Positions 10,542 through 23,146 of a stretch of 64,000 nt of DNA are shown piece by piece. The position numbers and the translations under genes are program-made. Positions within the stretch are counted from its first letter, which is position 1, and every line of letters begins with the position of its first letter. The notes under the pieces are model-generated. The model saw only the letters and a program-made list of their open reading frames with translations. It did no database searches and was not told the DNA's origin. Source of the stretch: Hirsutella rhossiliensis (Eukaryota > Ascomycota > Sordariomycetes > Hypocreales > Ophiocordycipitaceae); assembly GCF_020360975.1 (NCBI RefSeq), contig NW_025408674.1, forward strand, positions 2,232,001 to 2,296,000, in the 5' to 3' direction.

Positions 10542-12180
10542 AATAGGAATATAATATTAACTATCCGACTATAGTAGGTTAGTACTTCCTATTACTATAA
10601 TCCTAGTACTCCTTTATATATTCGCTTTAATAACTATACCTTATTACTATTAAGCTTTAGTAATTTATTTAATAACTTACTACTATTGGTTTTAAGTATT
10701 ATAGGAAAAACCCTTAGTACCCCTTATAACGCCCGCGGGTAGTTTACCTTATTATTTAATAAGGACGAGCTTCTCCCTTTATTACTACGCGACCTAGATA
10801 AAGCTATCCTCCTTAATAAAACTAAGATAATAACTAGCGCTCTTAAAACTATATAGACCGCTACTATCTTAGCCGATATCGTTAATAAGCTCCTATTTAA
10901 ATAGGTCGCCTCTATAAATACTAAGATACTTAAGATTATTACTACTATTACTAGCGTAAAGTACCTTCCTACTTATTTAAAGATATTTAAGGCCGTTACT
11001 ATAAAGGAACGCGAGGCTACTAGTATACTAGGAACCTATAAGTTTAAGGAGAGCCTTAAGCGTACCCTTACTAAGACTAAAGGATCTAATATAGTAGACC
11101 TTACCTTTAACGAGCTATTAAGGAACCTATTTACTAAATACTTACTCGCCGCTACTATAGCCCTACCCTTTACTCCCTTTAAATAAGCTAACCTATTTTT
11201 TAAGGAATAAGCCCTAATACCGGTCTAATAAAAGCTTAACCTCTTTTAGGTTCTAAGCTATAGAAAACCTAAGCTATTCCCCTTTATACCTTTTATAATA
11301 TACTATAATAAGCTAGCCGATATAGATAGCTATATAAGTATTATTTACTTTAGGTTAAAAGCGCTAGTTTATAGAGCCTTAAACGCGGCTATAATTTAAG
11401 TAAATTTATTTACCGCTATTTATAAGGAGGCCGACGCCGACGTCTTACTTAGCTAGTACGCCGCCTTTATTAAAGTACCCGCTAGCTTTATTTATTAGTT
11501 TACTTTCGCCGCTTACTTCCTAAATAACTTACCTAAGCTCGCCGTAGTATACTAAAAAGTAGCTTATATTAGCCTCCTATATACGCTAGTAGCGGCCCGC
11601 CCTTATACGGCTAATATAATAGCTTATTTTAACTTATTAAACTAAACGTTTACTAATATATACTTAAGTAAGTTCTAGAACCTAGGCCTAACTATATAGG
11701 TATTAGTAGTAGTAATCTATAACTAAATTCTAGCCTCTTATAATAGACTAGCTATAATACTCTTAGTAGAACTAGCCTTAAATAATACCTATAGCGTGCT
11801 TATTTATAAAGCCTTTAATATATAGGATGCCTTAAATAATATACTAATAGGCCCTAAGGAACTAATAAAGGAGAAAGCTAAGGAGGAGATTCCTTACCCT
11901 ACCTTTACCCCCGCGGTATAAGATAGTTAGTTACTAATTTAGCCTCGTTATATCCCTAGTCCTATTTATTTTTTTACTAGCTTAGCTATAGAGCGCTCTT
12001 AGTTATAATTAGTTTTCCCTAACTTAGCTATACTATGCCCCTAGCCCTACTTATTTATTGCCTTAGTTTAGCTACCTAGCGCCCTTAGTTTTAATAGTAT
12101 TTTACTCCTAGCTTAGCTACCTCGCGCCCTTAGTATTAGTTATACTAAGTTATATCTTAGATAAGATATAAGTTATCCCT
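10542..12180 (+). pseudogene. Unidentified coding sequence, right part, after the copia insertion
   Basis: The plus-strand frame (codons at 10539, 10542 and so on) continues the one at 4021-4527. It runs for over 500 codons, closed only by TAA/TAG. Between 10743 and 11185 only two stops occur in about 147 codons. Composition is protein-like: LLPLLLRDLDKAILLNKTK, SLKRTLTKTKGSNIVDL, YKEADADVLLS, PKELIKEKAKEEIPYP. The last part (from about 11930) turns Pro/Leu/Ser-rich and repetitive. I see no transposase, polymerase or recombinase signature. It may be a protein of an unknown mobile element, or a duplicated host gene caught by RIP. Confidence 0.5.
11970..12135. repeat. Degenerate tandem repeat, four units of about 45-50 bp
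   Basis: Variants of TAGCTTAGCTA followed by GCGCCCTTAG recur near 11978, 12026, 12067 and 12111. In the coding frame they give a short Leu/Pro/Ser repeat at the end of the unidentified protein. Confidence 0.45.
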
Positions 12181-12296
12181 TATATTAACCTTAGAAATTT
12201 ATATAACTTTACTATAATTTTTTATTAGCGCGACTCCTACTTAAATACTATAAGAGACTAATAAGGACGTTAGTTAATTCTTTTACTTTAAGTATT

Positions 12297-13011
12297 TATT
12301 ATAAGATACCTTATAGTTAATAATCTAGGTACCTATAATAATATTAGCTTCTTTTAAGGAAGTTACCTTTAACTCCTTAAGGCTCCCTATAAAAGAAGGA
12401 ACCTAGAAGCTATTAAGTAAACTCTAGGAAATTACCTAGAAATCTTAAAAATAATAACTAAGTAGATTATATAAATATTTTATAGAGATTTCCCTTAAGG
12501 ATATATTATATAGGGAATATATTATAATTTCCTAAGTAATAATAGCTCCTTAGGAATTATACTAATATTTCCTTAAGAAGTTACTATAAGAATATAGTAG
12601 GGAAATTATAAAGAAATACTTATACTTACCTAAGGAAAATACTAGGAAATACTATTATTAATACGCTATACTATTATTATATAATTATAAGGTTAAGATA
12701 TTACTTAGTTAAAGCTATAAGTAAGGTCTTATACTTACTATAGTATATATAGAAAATAGAGAACTTACTAGATCTTAAGTAGGTAGAAAAGAATATAAAT
12801 AGTTATTACTACTTTTACTTTAACTTATAAGACTAATAGCTAGTTTATATTTAACGCGCGTAATAATATATAGTAGCTAGTTTATATACTACGTTTAATT
12901 ATATATAGTAGTTAGTCTATTTAATTACTTATTAAACCTATATTAAATCTAAGTAAATAGCTAGGTTAAAGTACTAGCCTTATACTAAGAGACTAGTATA
13001 TAATATTTACC
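12297..13011 (+). repeat. Long inverted repeat, left arm
   Basis: This segment is the reverse complement of 54412-54779 joined to 17507-18250, i.e. the right arm before gypsy-1 split it. Differences are mostly C/T or G/A. The left arm lacks about 395 bases that are present in the right arm (about 17640-18035); that gap lies between copies of GTAGCTAG, a probable deletion by short homology. The outer end reads TATTATAAGATACC (right arm TATTATAGGACACC). The two arms may be terminal inverted repeats of a DNA transposon, or two independent opposite copies of one repeat. Confidence 0.8.
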
Positions 13012-14759
13012 TTTTAAAAGAAGAAAGCTATTAAGTACTATAGCTAGTTAACTAAGTTAAGCTACTTTTTTAGTACTTATAAGGTATTTAAAAACTTTAT
13101 ATCCTATAATACTTATACTTATTTTTTAGTATTTATTAAGCTAATACTATTAACTTTAAATCCTAATAGTTTTATAAATAAGTAGCTTAAGAATAATTTT
13201 AATTTAGCTAAGGCTAGGTTATAGTTTATAAAAAGTTAGAAGATAGCCTAAAGGTAATAAATATAGTTATCTTTTATATCTAAGTATATTATAATATTAT
13301 TAATATACTTAAAAGAATATTCTATATATTCCTAGAGGATTTAATTTATAAATTATTAAATATATATAAGTAAGTTCTTATATCCTATTAAGGTAACCGT
13401 TAGTTATTCTAAGCTTTTATAGCTAATTACTATAAACCTTTTCTAATACTTTTTATAAATAAGGAACTAATAAAAGAAAGACTAAGCGTTTATAGTAGAA
13501 ATAAAGCGTTTATAGTAGAAATAAAGCGTTTTCTTTATAACTTTTAAATTATATCTCCTTAAAGCGGTATTAAGTAAGCGTTTAAGATAGCTATATTATT
13601 AAGAGCGTATAGGTCTATTACTATTTAGCCCTTTTTATTACTATATATAGTTCTTTAAACTATAAATATAAGGTAAGTAAATAGGGTTGCTTTTATAGCT
13701 TATTTTATACGCTCCTTTTAATATAGGTCTTTATAGGTCTAGTTAATTAGCGCCTTATTCTTTTAGCTAAGTATATAAGCCTTAAAAGCTAGTTTTTATA
13801 AGTACTAATTTTCTACTAGCGGAATATATATATAGTAGTCTAAGTAGACCTTAATAGTACCTTAGTCCTTTTATAAGGTTATAAAGAAAGCGACTATATA
13901 TTAGATCTTTTTTATAGATATAGGGTCTTAATTATAGATTTTAACGTCCTTTAAAGTAGTTATCTTTAAGAGGCTATAGTCTTATAAAATCCTAATCTTA
14001 TAGTTTAAAGTCTATCTATATATTTATAAAGGGAGTTATTCCCTTTTAGCGGACTTAAGGCTCCCTTCTTTTAAGGTTTCTATTAATAAGTTAGTATCTT
14101 AGTATAGTTCGCTATATTTTATAGTCTTTTATCTAGCTAGCTCTTTAGTTAAAGTTACCTTAGCTAGGGTTTCCCTAAGTAAGTTAATCTATAAAAACTA
14201 TATTTTATTACTAAGGTTTACTAGTATTCCTAAGTACTATCCTTTTTTAAATTAAACGTAGTAAGCGGTAGTATTAACCGCTATAACTAAAGTTATATCT
14301 TAGATTAAGTTATAAGCTAATAATAAGTCTCTTAAAAAAATACTAAGTTATAATCTCTTAGAATATCCTTAATTTATACTAATAAGCATTCTATCTTATA
14401 TATAAGGACGTTAACGTTAGCTTAATATATAACCTAATAATAGATCGCGTAGCCTTATTAAGTTAAGTAAGCTATAACTATTAGGTTATTATATATACTA
14501 ATAAATATTATTCCCTTAAAGTTTAAAATATTAACTTTATTTAGTACTAAGAAATCTTATTTAAGTAATAATCCTATAAATAAGGTCTAAACTACTTAAG
14601 CGCTAATAGTAAATTACTTAAACTTAAATCCTATTTTTTATTTCCCTAAGATATTAATTATTAAGGTCGCTTAACCCTTAGTTTAGCTTTTTCCTATACT
14701 AAATAATAGGACCTACTATATTATATTAAGGGTTATATTATTAAAGTAGTTAAGCTAGT
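13012..14759 (-). pseudogene. Decayed minus-strand coding region, unidentified
   Basis: The minus strand between the inverted-repeat arms gives protein-like stretches broken only by TAA/TAG, for example ETLKEGSLKSAKREQL and SNLIRLRDLLLGYIL-like segments. It continues after the solo LTR at 15462. No catalytic motif is visible. It may be the product of the element bounded by the long inverted repeats. Confidence 0.35.
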
Positions 14760-15456
14760 TATAAGAATATACCCTTATATTCCTATTTTACTATTATAAA
14801 GAAATAACAGGCATAGGGAGGCTTTATAAAATAAGCTAGTAAAAAGAGGCTCTATAATATAGTCTAAGGGAATAACCCTTAAAAGACAAAGACCTCTACT
14901 AGATAACTATACCTTCCTCTAGGAAGAGCGGGTCAGGATAAGCCTATCCTTACAAACAAAAATATGCATAAAATGCATAAGTCAATTACGAGCAGAACGG
15001 ATACCCTATTGCCTATTTTGGCCTAGCGGTTCCGAAGATATCCGCGATACGAGAATAGGTAGGGCATAGAACATTCTAGTTAAATCCACTACTTATACTA
15101 GAACCTATAGTCTTACGTTAACTATCACGCTATAATTAGACCACCTACTAAGTTAGGAAGATATACTATAGATAGAGCTTTTTAAGCACTATAGAATATG
15201 CTAGAAAGCTAACTAATTGGTCTACTAGTAGGCGAGCAATAGTCTATAAAAGACGAAGGATTTCCCTAGGAGTAGTAGATAGAATAAGTAAGTTTGCAAG
15301 TATCTTTTACAACGCTATTCTTTTAATATATTATTTAGCCCCTTATATGCTCGTTATAAATTCCGGACGAAATCCTACCCTATACTCCTTCGACCGATCT
15401 TTCCGCTTACGTTATTAATTACCTGATTCTACGCTTATTACTTATACCTTCTTATA
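14760..15456. repeat. Solo LTR R1 (697 bp) with TSD CTAGT
   Basis: Matches 55080-55776 over 697 bases without net length change. Ends are TATAAGAATA...CTTATA here and TATAAGAATA...CTTACA in the other copy, i.e. TG...CA termini after RIP. CTAGT stands immediately before (14755-14759) and after (15457-15461). The LTR is therefore a separate insertion, left by recombination between two LTRs, and not one end of a larger element. It keeps several TG/CA sites between 14800 and 15020. Confidence 0.93.
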
Positions 15457-15461
15457 CTAGT

Positions 15462-17506
15462 CTTTCTTAATTATAAAGCGGGCTATACTAAAGTTTATAT
15501 ATACGTTTAATAGTTAGTTTAGGCCTTTAGTTTTAAAGATAAATATCTAAGTATATATAAACTAAGATAGCTTTATTAAATCTAATATTTTAGTTTATAG
15601 CGCTACTCTTATAGCTAGCTAGTTCCTTAGTACTTTAAGTAAACTACTTAGTTTTATAGGTTCCGCTTTTATTATATTAAGAATAAATAAGATCTTATCT
15701 TTTATTTCTTTAGTTTCTTCTCTTATATTAATAGTAGTATCTTTATCTTTTAGCTCTTTATCCTAAGTAAATAAGATTTAGTTTTATATTTCCTAGGAAA
15801 GATATATCTTACCTTAGTTATTAGTTAGTACCGCTTAAAGCTAATAAGTAAGGTTAATAATAATTAGGTTTTCCTAAGAGCCCTCCTTTAGTTTTAAATC
15901 CTAAGGCTATAGTTTAGTTTAAGGACTAGTTAACTAGTTTAGTATTAAGCCTACGTCTACTTAGTATAGATTATTTTATCTTAATATAGTCGTTATATTT
16001 CCTTTTTATTAAAATTATCCTTATTCCTAGAGTTTCTAACTAATTAGTTTAGCTATAGATAAGGTAGAGTTTACTATAGTCTTATTTTTAGTTTCGTATA
16101 ATCCGCCTTATATATATTCTTTTATTATATTACTTATCTTCCCTTATAACGTAACTATTAGCTTAGTTTTTAATTATAAGATAAGTTACTTATAGTTATT
16201 ATCTAAGTATTAAATAGTTTTAAACTAATAGGTTAGCGGAATAATTCTTATAGTAATACGTTTAGTTATTAATAGACTAATATAGTAAGGTGCTCTTTTA
16301 AGTATAGTACTACTTTTACTTTTTAATAGAGCTTTAATATCTATTTATAGAAGTTAGCTTTATTTATAATATCTAAGGTAGTAAATCGTTTTATTTATAA
16401 AAGTCTTAACGCTACTTTTAGCTAGATAGCGAAGTATTTTTATAGTTTAGTATACTAAGCGGTATATCCTTAGTTTAGGGTATAAAGTATAGCTTAGTTA
16501 GATTCGCTTAGATCGCTAGAATACTATTTAATAGCGGTTCCGCGAAGTAAGCTAAGGATTAATATCGCTAGTTTATTAGCGTATTTTAGTTTATAAATAG
16601 CTACTTACTTTAGGGAATCGATAAATTAATTAATACTTCTATATATAATCGTTTTCTTAGTTTCTTTAAGGACGTTAAACGTTATATTAAAGGGGCTAGT
16701 AAGGTTAAACTTCCTTATATCTTTTAGTTTAATATATACTAAGGGTGCTTAAGGAGGGTTTATAGTAGTATTATCCTTAGTTTCTCTTACTATAGCTTTT
16801 ATTAGTAGTTTTATAAGAGCTTCTTTTATAATTAAGCTTACTAGCTAGTTCGCTAAGGTTATTATTATAAATATACTACTAAAGGTAGTAATATTTAAAG
16901 GTTTTTCCTTATTTTAGTTATTATAGTTTAGTAAACTTCTAGGGCTTTATCCTTTTAATAAAGGTAGTTAATATAAGGTAAAGGAGGCTATACTATACTA
17001 ATTTCTAAGCAGCTTTATTATTTATAGCTAATATTACCTTATTACTAGAATGTATTCTAGGTTATTAATTCGTTCTTATAGGCCTTAATAATTAGCTAAG
17101 TAAGCTAGTAAATTATATTATAAAAGTTCTACTTTTAAATCCTTTAAGCGTTATTCCTACTACTAAGGTAAGCGATCTAGCTATCTTTTATTTCTATAGA
17201 AACTTAATAAGAAATATCTTAGAAATAGGTATCTTTCTAACCGCTAATAGAAGCTCTATATTACTTAAGCTTTAATATATCGAAGTTTTACCTCTATATA
17301 AAGTTCTATAAGTATTTCTTCTATAAAAAGAGATTAAGAAGCTAGTATCTATTAGTATATAAGTAAGAGCTTTCTTTCTAAGAATATATTAGGGTTTATA
17401 AGTTAAGGTTAACTTATCCCTTTCTTTATTTTTTATCTTTTATTCTACTAGATATAGACCTTAAGAGAATAAATAGTTAAGGGAATTAAAATTACTACTA
17501 TTTATT
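15462..17506 (-). pseudogene. Decayed minus-strand coding region, continuation
   Basis: Minus-strand frames near 15500-15780 read DKELKDKDTTINIREETKE, then IKLSSLLKVLRN, a charged, probably helical segment closed only by TAA/TAG. Up to 17506, frames are too broken to classify. Together with 13012-14759 it forms about 3.8 kb between the two inverted-repeat arms. Confidence 0.35.
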
Positions 17507-18250
17507 ATATACTAGTCCCTTAATATAAGGCTAGTACTTTAACCTAGTTACTTACTTAGATCTAGTATAGGTCTAGTAAGTAATTAAATAGACTAGCTAT
17601 TATATATAATTAAACGTATTATATAGACTAGCTACTTTAATAGGTTTATCTATACCCTAAGGAATATATATAGCCCGCGTAGTAAAGTCTTTAGTAGGGT
17701 CCTTAGTAGGATCCTTAGTAGAGTCTCTAGCTAGCTTTCTTTTTAATTAGATAATCCCTTAGCCCTTATTTATTTAAGGAAGAAGGAGGGAAAATTTAGT
17801 TTATAAAAAAGGTTTCTTTTCCTCCTTAGCTAGTAAATAGTATTAGTATTAATATCTTCTTTTATATCCTCTTTTACTAATATACCTTTTTAGCCCTCTT
17901 TACCTTTACTTTACCTTACTTAGTACTTTCTTATTTCCTTTATTCCCCTTAAACCCCCTCGTCCTTTAATATCTAGCTACTACTATTACTATTAATATAG
18001 GTATATCTTTAGGTATATACTATAGCTACTATTAAACTATTATATATTATTACGCGCGTTAAATATAGACTAGCTATTAGTCTTATAAGTTAAAGTAAGA
18101 GTAGTAATAACTATCTATATTCTTTTCTACCTACCTAAGATTTAATAGGTTCTTTATTTTTTATATATACTATAGTAAGTATATAACCTTACTTAGGGCT
18201 TTAACTAAGTAATATCTTAACCTTATAATTATATAATAGTAGTATAGTAT
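17507..18250 (-). repeat. Long inverted repeat, right arm, inner part
   Basis: Reverse complement of 12666-13011 plus about 395 extra bases (about 17640-18035) that the left arm has lost. The extra part contains a short repeat of CCTTAGTAGGRT type near 17690-17730. The arm is cut at 18250 by gypsy-1 and resumes at 54412. AGTAT (18246-18250) is the gypsy-1 target duplication. Confidence 0.8.
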
Positions 18251-18507
18251 TATAAGGGAATATATATTATAGTATAATTAGTTAGGTAGTAGAGATAGCT
18301 AGAAGTACTATACTATATATATTATATTCTCCTTATTATAAGACTAAAGCTTACTAAAAGAGGGATTTCTCCTCTTTAATTAAAGTAGTAAGAGGTCTAT
18401 AATATATAAGCGGGGTAAGTACGATTCCCTACTTATACCCTACTAATATATTAGTATTACGTACCTAAGTACTTTATTAGCCTATACCTCTTAGTAGCGC
18501 TCTTATA
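18251..18507 (-). repeat. Gypsy-1 outer 3' LTR
   Basis: 257 bases, TATAAGGGAATA...CTCTTATA (RIP form of TG...CA). The same sequence occurs at 22509, 30031 and 54155. Confidence 0.95.
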
Positions 18508-18720
18508 ATTATCTCCCTTCTTATATAAACGTCTTAGCTATATCTTTAATATATATTACTTTTACTATACTATATATATTCGGTTAGAAAGAGAAGTAGT
18601 TTTAGTTATATATTGCGCGTATACGCTTATATAAGTATACGTTAGTCTATACTCTATAACGTTAATAGTTATTATACTAGCGGTTACCGCTAAGTAACTA
18701 TTATAGTATCGCTTATATAT

Positions 18721-18785
18721 CGGCTATATAACTATAATATAAAGAGTATATATATATCTCTTACTTTTTCTATTTTCTTTTCTTT
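18721..18785 (+). promoter_or_regulatory. TATA element and CT-rich tract before the antisense gene (outer copy)
   Basis: TATATAAC and TATAATATAAAG (18725-18743) are followed by a pyrimidine-rich run from 18757 into 18790, the usual layout of a fungal promoter. The reading region starts about 100 bases further on. The inner copy has the same arrangement at 22991-23057. Confidence 0.5.
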
Positions 18786-18886
18786 TTTAACTCTTTTACT
18801 TATAATTACTATAGAGTTTTATACCTTTTTTTATTAATCCTTTATACTTTTTTATATTACTTTTTATCGATAATTTATTAATAATA

Positions 18887-20457
18887 ATACCTTTTATACT
18901 AAAGAAGATAAAAAACTATAACGCTAATTTCCTACGCTATATATAAAAGTAAGTAGCGGTAGGTTTACCCTTAAAGCGTAAGCGATCGGCTTAAAAGTCT
19001 TATAGTAATATTAGTTCCCCCTTAGTAAAGAAAGCTAAGAAAGGTATAAGAGAATCTTAGTTTTAAGAGACTTTTAGTCTAGGACCTAATATTAGTAAGG
19101 GTTATACCCCTATTACCCCGCTAAATACCTTAACTTTAACTACTAATAAGCTTACCTTTATAAGCTAGGAAACTTATAAGTCTATTACCCTTATTAGTAA
19201 TATTAATAGTAGTAAGGAAATCGTGCTTAAGCGCTCTTAGGTAAGTGCTAATAACCTAGCTACTCTATCTCGATAGGGCGGCTCTAGCTAATAAGAGGTC
19301 GTTACTTAGGCCGCTCCTTAAAATAAGTAAGCTAATATTAATAATAAGGCCTAGCTAAATAAGGGCTAAAATAATCTTAATACTTAGCTAAATAAGGGCT
19401 AAGATAACGATAATAGTAATAATAAAGATAGTTATAATTTAACTCCTCCTACTAATAAACCTAATAATAGCGGCGCTAAAGATAAAGGTACTTAGGCGGT
19501 AGTATAAGGTAGTCGCGCTTTTATAAAGAAGCGTACCCGATCTAAGGCTAAAGCCTGCTTAGTTAAGGCCTATAAGGTTATCCCTTATAAGCTTTAATAT
19601 ATATATTATTTTAAGATAGTTATTAAGGAGTATAGTACGACTAAGCTTAAACCTATTAAAGTGCTTTTAATTAGCTATATTTTCTTAGGGGTTTCCTTAA
19701 TATACTATAAGTAGTACTATAGATATACCGCGACCTATAACTAAGTAAGTTTCCCCTTAACTTTAAATATTACGATTAATAAGCTAATCTTTTTTAAGGC
19801 TACTACTCTTATATTTAGTAACTAGGCTAATATAGTCGCTATCGTTAAGTACTTATATAAGCTTAATAAGCTAAAGACCGGTAATAAGGATACTAAGGAC
19901 GATAGCTTAGACGCGGGTATATTTATTTTTAAGGAAGCTAATCGGCGCCGTCTTACTATTATAGTATAGTATTTAGCTAAGGCTTTTAACGCTACTAAGA
20001 TAGCTTATTATAAGTCCTTTAGGACTATAGGTATATAAAAGTCTACTATTATAAGTTTTATCTAACCTTTTTATTAGCGATAGCTTAATAATATACTAAG
20101 TCGAGCGTGCCGATTACTATATACTAATTAATAAGCGCTATAAGCTTATTATTTACTTTAACCCTATACCTTTATTTAATATCGCCTATATAAGCCTAGA
20201 GTACTAGGCCTAGGAATCCCGGTTTAAACTCCGCCTTATTAACGGCGATATAGGCTATACTTTATAGTAATACGCCTTACTATTTACTAAGGCCGAGGTA
20301 AGTGCTATACTAATAGAGATAGGTCTCGATATAAAAGATAAAGAAAGAGCGGAGGATAAGGTAGTTTTAGTATTTCTAAAGGTATTTAGTATAGCGGAGG
20401 GGGCGCCTTAGTTAGTTCCCGCTATACTAGTAAAGAAGAGGGGTAGTTAAAAGTAAT
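18887..20457 (+). pseudogene. Gypsy-1 antisense gene, outer copy
   Basis: The plus strand, opposite to gag-pol, carries a frame from 18887 (ATA, the RIP form of the ATG kept at 23147) to near 20457, closed only by TAA/TAG. Order: Lys/Ser-rich N-terminus (LKKIKNYNA); an Asn/Gln/Lys low-complexity middle; a basic patch KKRTRSKAKA; then a folded-looking C-terminal part (YLYKLNKLKTGNKDTKDD, KEANRRRLTI). Frame is kept through the middle, unlike the inner copy, which has a one-base loss near 23690. Both copies change frame near 20050/24310 at a stretch with a CTAAC branch-like site, which could be a short intron. No known domain. Confidence 0.55.
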
Positions 20458-21299
20458 AAATAGGTCTTATCGTTCTTTTATTTAGCTATAACTATCCTTC
20501 TCTCCTTTATTATTAAGGTCTTAGTAGAGTTATAGTTTAGTTTTATTTTCCTTAATAATATTTAATATATAATATAGATAGTTTTCCCTTATTCTCTTAT
20601 TTTACTATTTTATATATAGTTATAAGACGTTTAAGTATACTAATACGTTAATAAGTCGGTAGCGATTTAATAAGGATTCGTTATTAATTTAATAGCGTCT
20701 CTCTATACTAATAGGTTTCCTTACCTTACTTAGTCTTATACTTCTTTTTCTTAATTAAGTAAGTAGTATATTCTTTAATAAGGTCTTAGCTATTTACTAT
20801 ATCTTAAGTATTAACCTATTAGTTATACTTAGCTAGCTATCCTTTCTATTTAATAAGGAAAAAGGTATCGCCCTTAAATCTTTTTTAGTCTTTAATCTCT
20901 TAGACTTTTTATTCGCCTTTATTATCTTTTAAGTTTAGTATTAATAGGGTTTTACTATCTTTATAAGTGCCTTTTCGCTCCTTTTATAGCTCTAAGAGAC
21001 TAATATAGAAAATATTATAGAGGTATAAGTACTTCTTAAAGAGTATAAGACGATATACTTACTTTCTAATAGCTTATAAGACCTAAAATAGTTTAATATA
21101 CTTAGGTAAGAGTTTTCTTTTTTTATCTTTAAGGCGTAAATTCTTTATTAATAATACTATAAAGTCTCTTACTTTTAGTATAAGCGCTTAGTACCTTAAA
21201 TCGTAGTATTTCGCTTACGATTTAATAGCCTTTCTTTAGTATTCCTTAAGCCTCTTTTATAGCTCTTATAGCCTAGTAACTCTTACTCTTACTTTAAGT

Positions 21300-22508
21300 A
21301 CCCCCCTTTAAATAATATCGTCCTTAATATTAATATAAAAGTTTAGTTAGTAACCTATTAACGCTTTATTAAGTAATAACTTAGTTATCGCGTTCTTTAT
21401 ATTATTATATATAAATTAAGTAATATATAGGAGTAACGCTTAGTTAGTTTATTTTAAGTTAGTGAAGCATCTTAAGTAGTACTATATAGCTTAGTTTATT
21501 TATTTTATTTACCTATTAGTTTATAGGTAAAATACTATTAATAGCCTATATTTTACTTATAAGATAAAATAGAGATCTAACTAGAACTTACTTATAAATA
21601 GGGACCCTCTATCTAAGATAATACCTTTCGGAGGTCTATATACTAATTTAACTTAGTAATAGAATAATTCTACTAGCTTTAAAGCTATTATTATCTTAGA
21701 GATAAGAAAGAAAAGGTAATACTTAGTATATCGGTCTATAATTACTAAGATCGTATTAATATTTTATTTATTATACTATACTTTAGGTAGACCTATAGTA
21801 AAGTCTATTAATAATTCTTCCTATAGTTATATAGGATATAGTAACGATTATATAATACTATAAAGGCGATGCCTCTTAGATACTATACCTTAATATATAA
21901 AGTATAACTAAATATATTTATTTATATCTTTTATTATTCTATCCTAGTAAAAGTTCCTTACTAGTAGTTCGCTAGTATATTAAGAGCTAAAGTATCTTAC
22001 TAACGGATTATTATAGAAAAGCTATATTAGCTCTTACTATAAAGCTACCTTTAAAGGCACTATAATATAACCCTTTTATAGTAGTAGTTTATTTAAGCGT
22101 ACTAACTAGAAACCCTTCCCTTTTAAAAAGTCTTTAGTTTCCTTTAGCTTACTAATCGCTACGTTAACTAACTAAGTATATTTTAGTAACTCTAGTAACG
22201 GTTTTAGAGCTTTTACTATATAAACCTTTATATAGTAAGCTACTTTTTTAGCAGTCTTCCTTAAGAGTAACTATTTATAACTAGCTCTCTCTTTAGCTTA
22301 ATCGGCTAATCGTTTAAGTCTTACGCCTAAATTATTATAGTTTCGCTATAAATAAGCTTATATATTTTCCTTATATAAAGGTACTTTACTATACTTATAT
22401 TAACTTAAGGTTAAGTATCTCTTTACTTATAAAAACGCCTTATTATTTCTTTATATAAATATAGTATTAATAGTAGCTAGTTTTACTTATAGCTTTAATA
22501 ATAGTTCT
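21300..22508 (-). pseudogene. Gypsy-1 integrase region, outer copy
   Basis: Parallel to 25560-26766 of the inner copy, where the integrase core is recognisable. It ends where the second gypsy-1 was inserted. ATAGTTCT at the junction continues as ATAG after the inserted copy (30293). Frame broken by RIP stops. Confidence 0.75.
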
Positions 22509-22765
22509 TATAAGGGAATATATATTACGGTATAATTAGTTAGGTAGTAGAGATAGCTAGAAGTACTATACTATATATATTATATTCTCCTTATTATAAG
22601 ACTAAAGCTTATAGGAAGAGGGATTTTTCCTCTTTAGTTAGAGTAGTAAGAGGTCTATAATATATAAGTAGGGTAGGCACGATTCCCTACTAATACCCTA
22701 CTAATATATTAGGACTATATACCTAAGTACTTTATTAGCCTATACCTCTTAGTAGCGTTCTTATA
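22509..22765 (-). repeat. Gypsy-1 inner 3' LTR
   Basis: 257 bases, the same family as 18251-18507. Preceded by the target duplication GTTCT. Confidence 0.95.
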
Positions 22766-22987
22766 ATTATCTCCCTTCCTATATAGACGTCTTAGCTATA
22801 TCTTTAATATATATTACTTTTACTATACTATATATATTTAGTTAAGAAGAGAGGTTGTTTTAGTTATATATCGCGCGTATATACTTATATAAGTATACGT
22901 TAGTCTATGCTCTATAACGTTAATAGTTATTATATTAGCGGTAGCCGCTAAGTAACCGTTATAATATCGCCTATATATCGGCCGCGT

Positions 22988-23057
22988 AACTATAATATAA
23001 AGAGCATATATATATATCTCTTACTTTTTTTATTTTCTTTTCTTCTTTAACTCTTCC
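22988..23057 (+). promoter_or_regulatory. TATA element and CT-rich tract before the antisense gene (inner copy)
   Basis: TATAATATAAAG at 22991-23002 precedes a T/C run with TTTTCTTTTCTTCTTTAACTC (ending about 23057), 90 bases before the ATG at 23147. The layout resembles fungal Pol II promoters and is independent of the LTR promoter, which fires the other way. Confidence 0.5.
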
Positions 23058-23146
23058 GCTTATAATTACTATAGAGTTTTATGCTTTTTTTTATTAATCC
23101 CTTATACCTTTTTATATTACTTTTTATCGACGATTTATTAACGATA

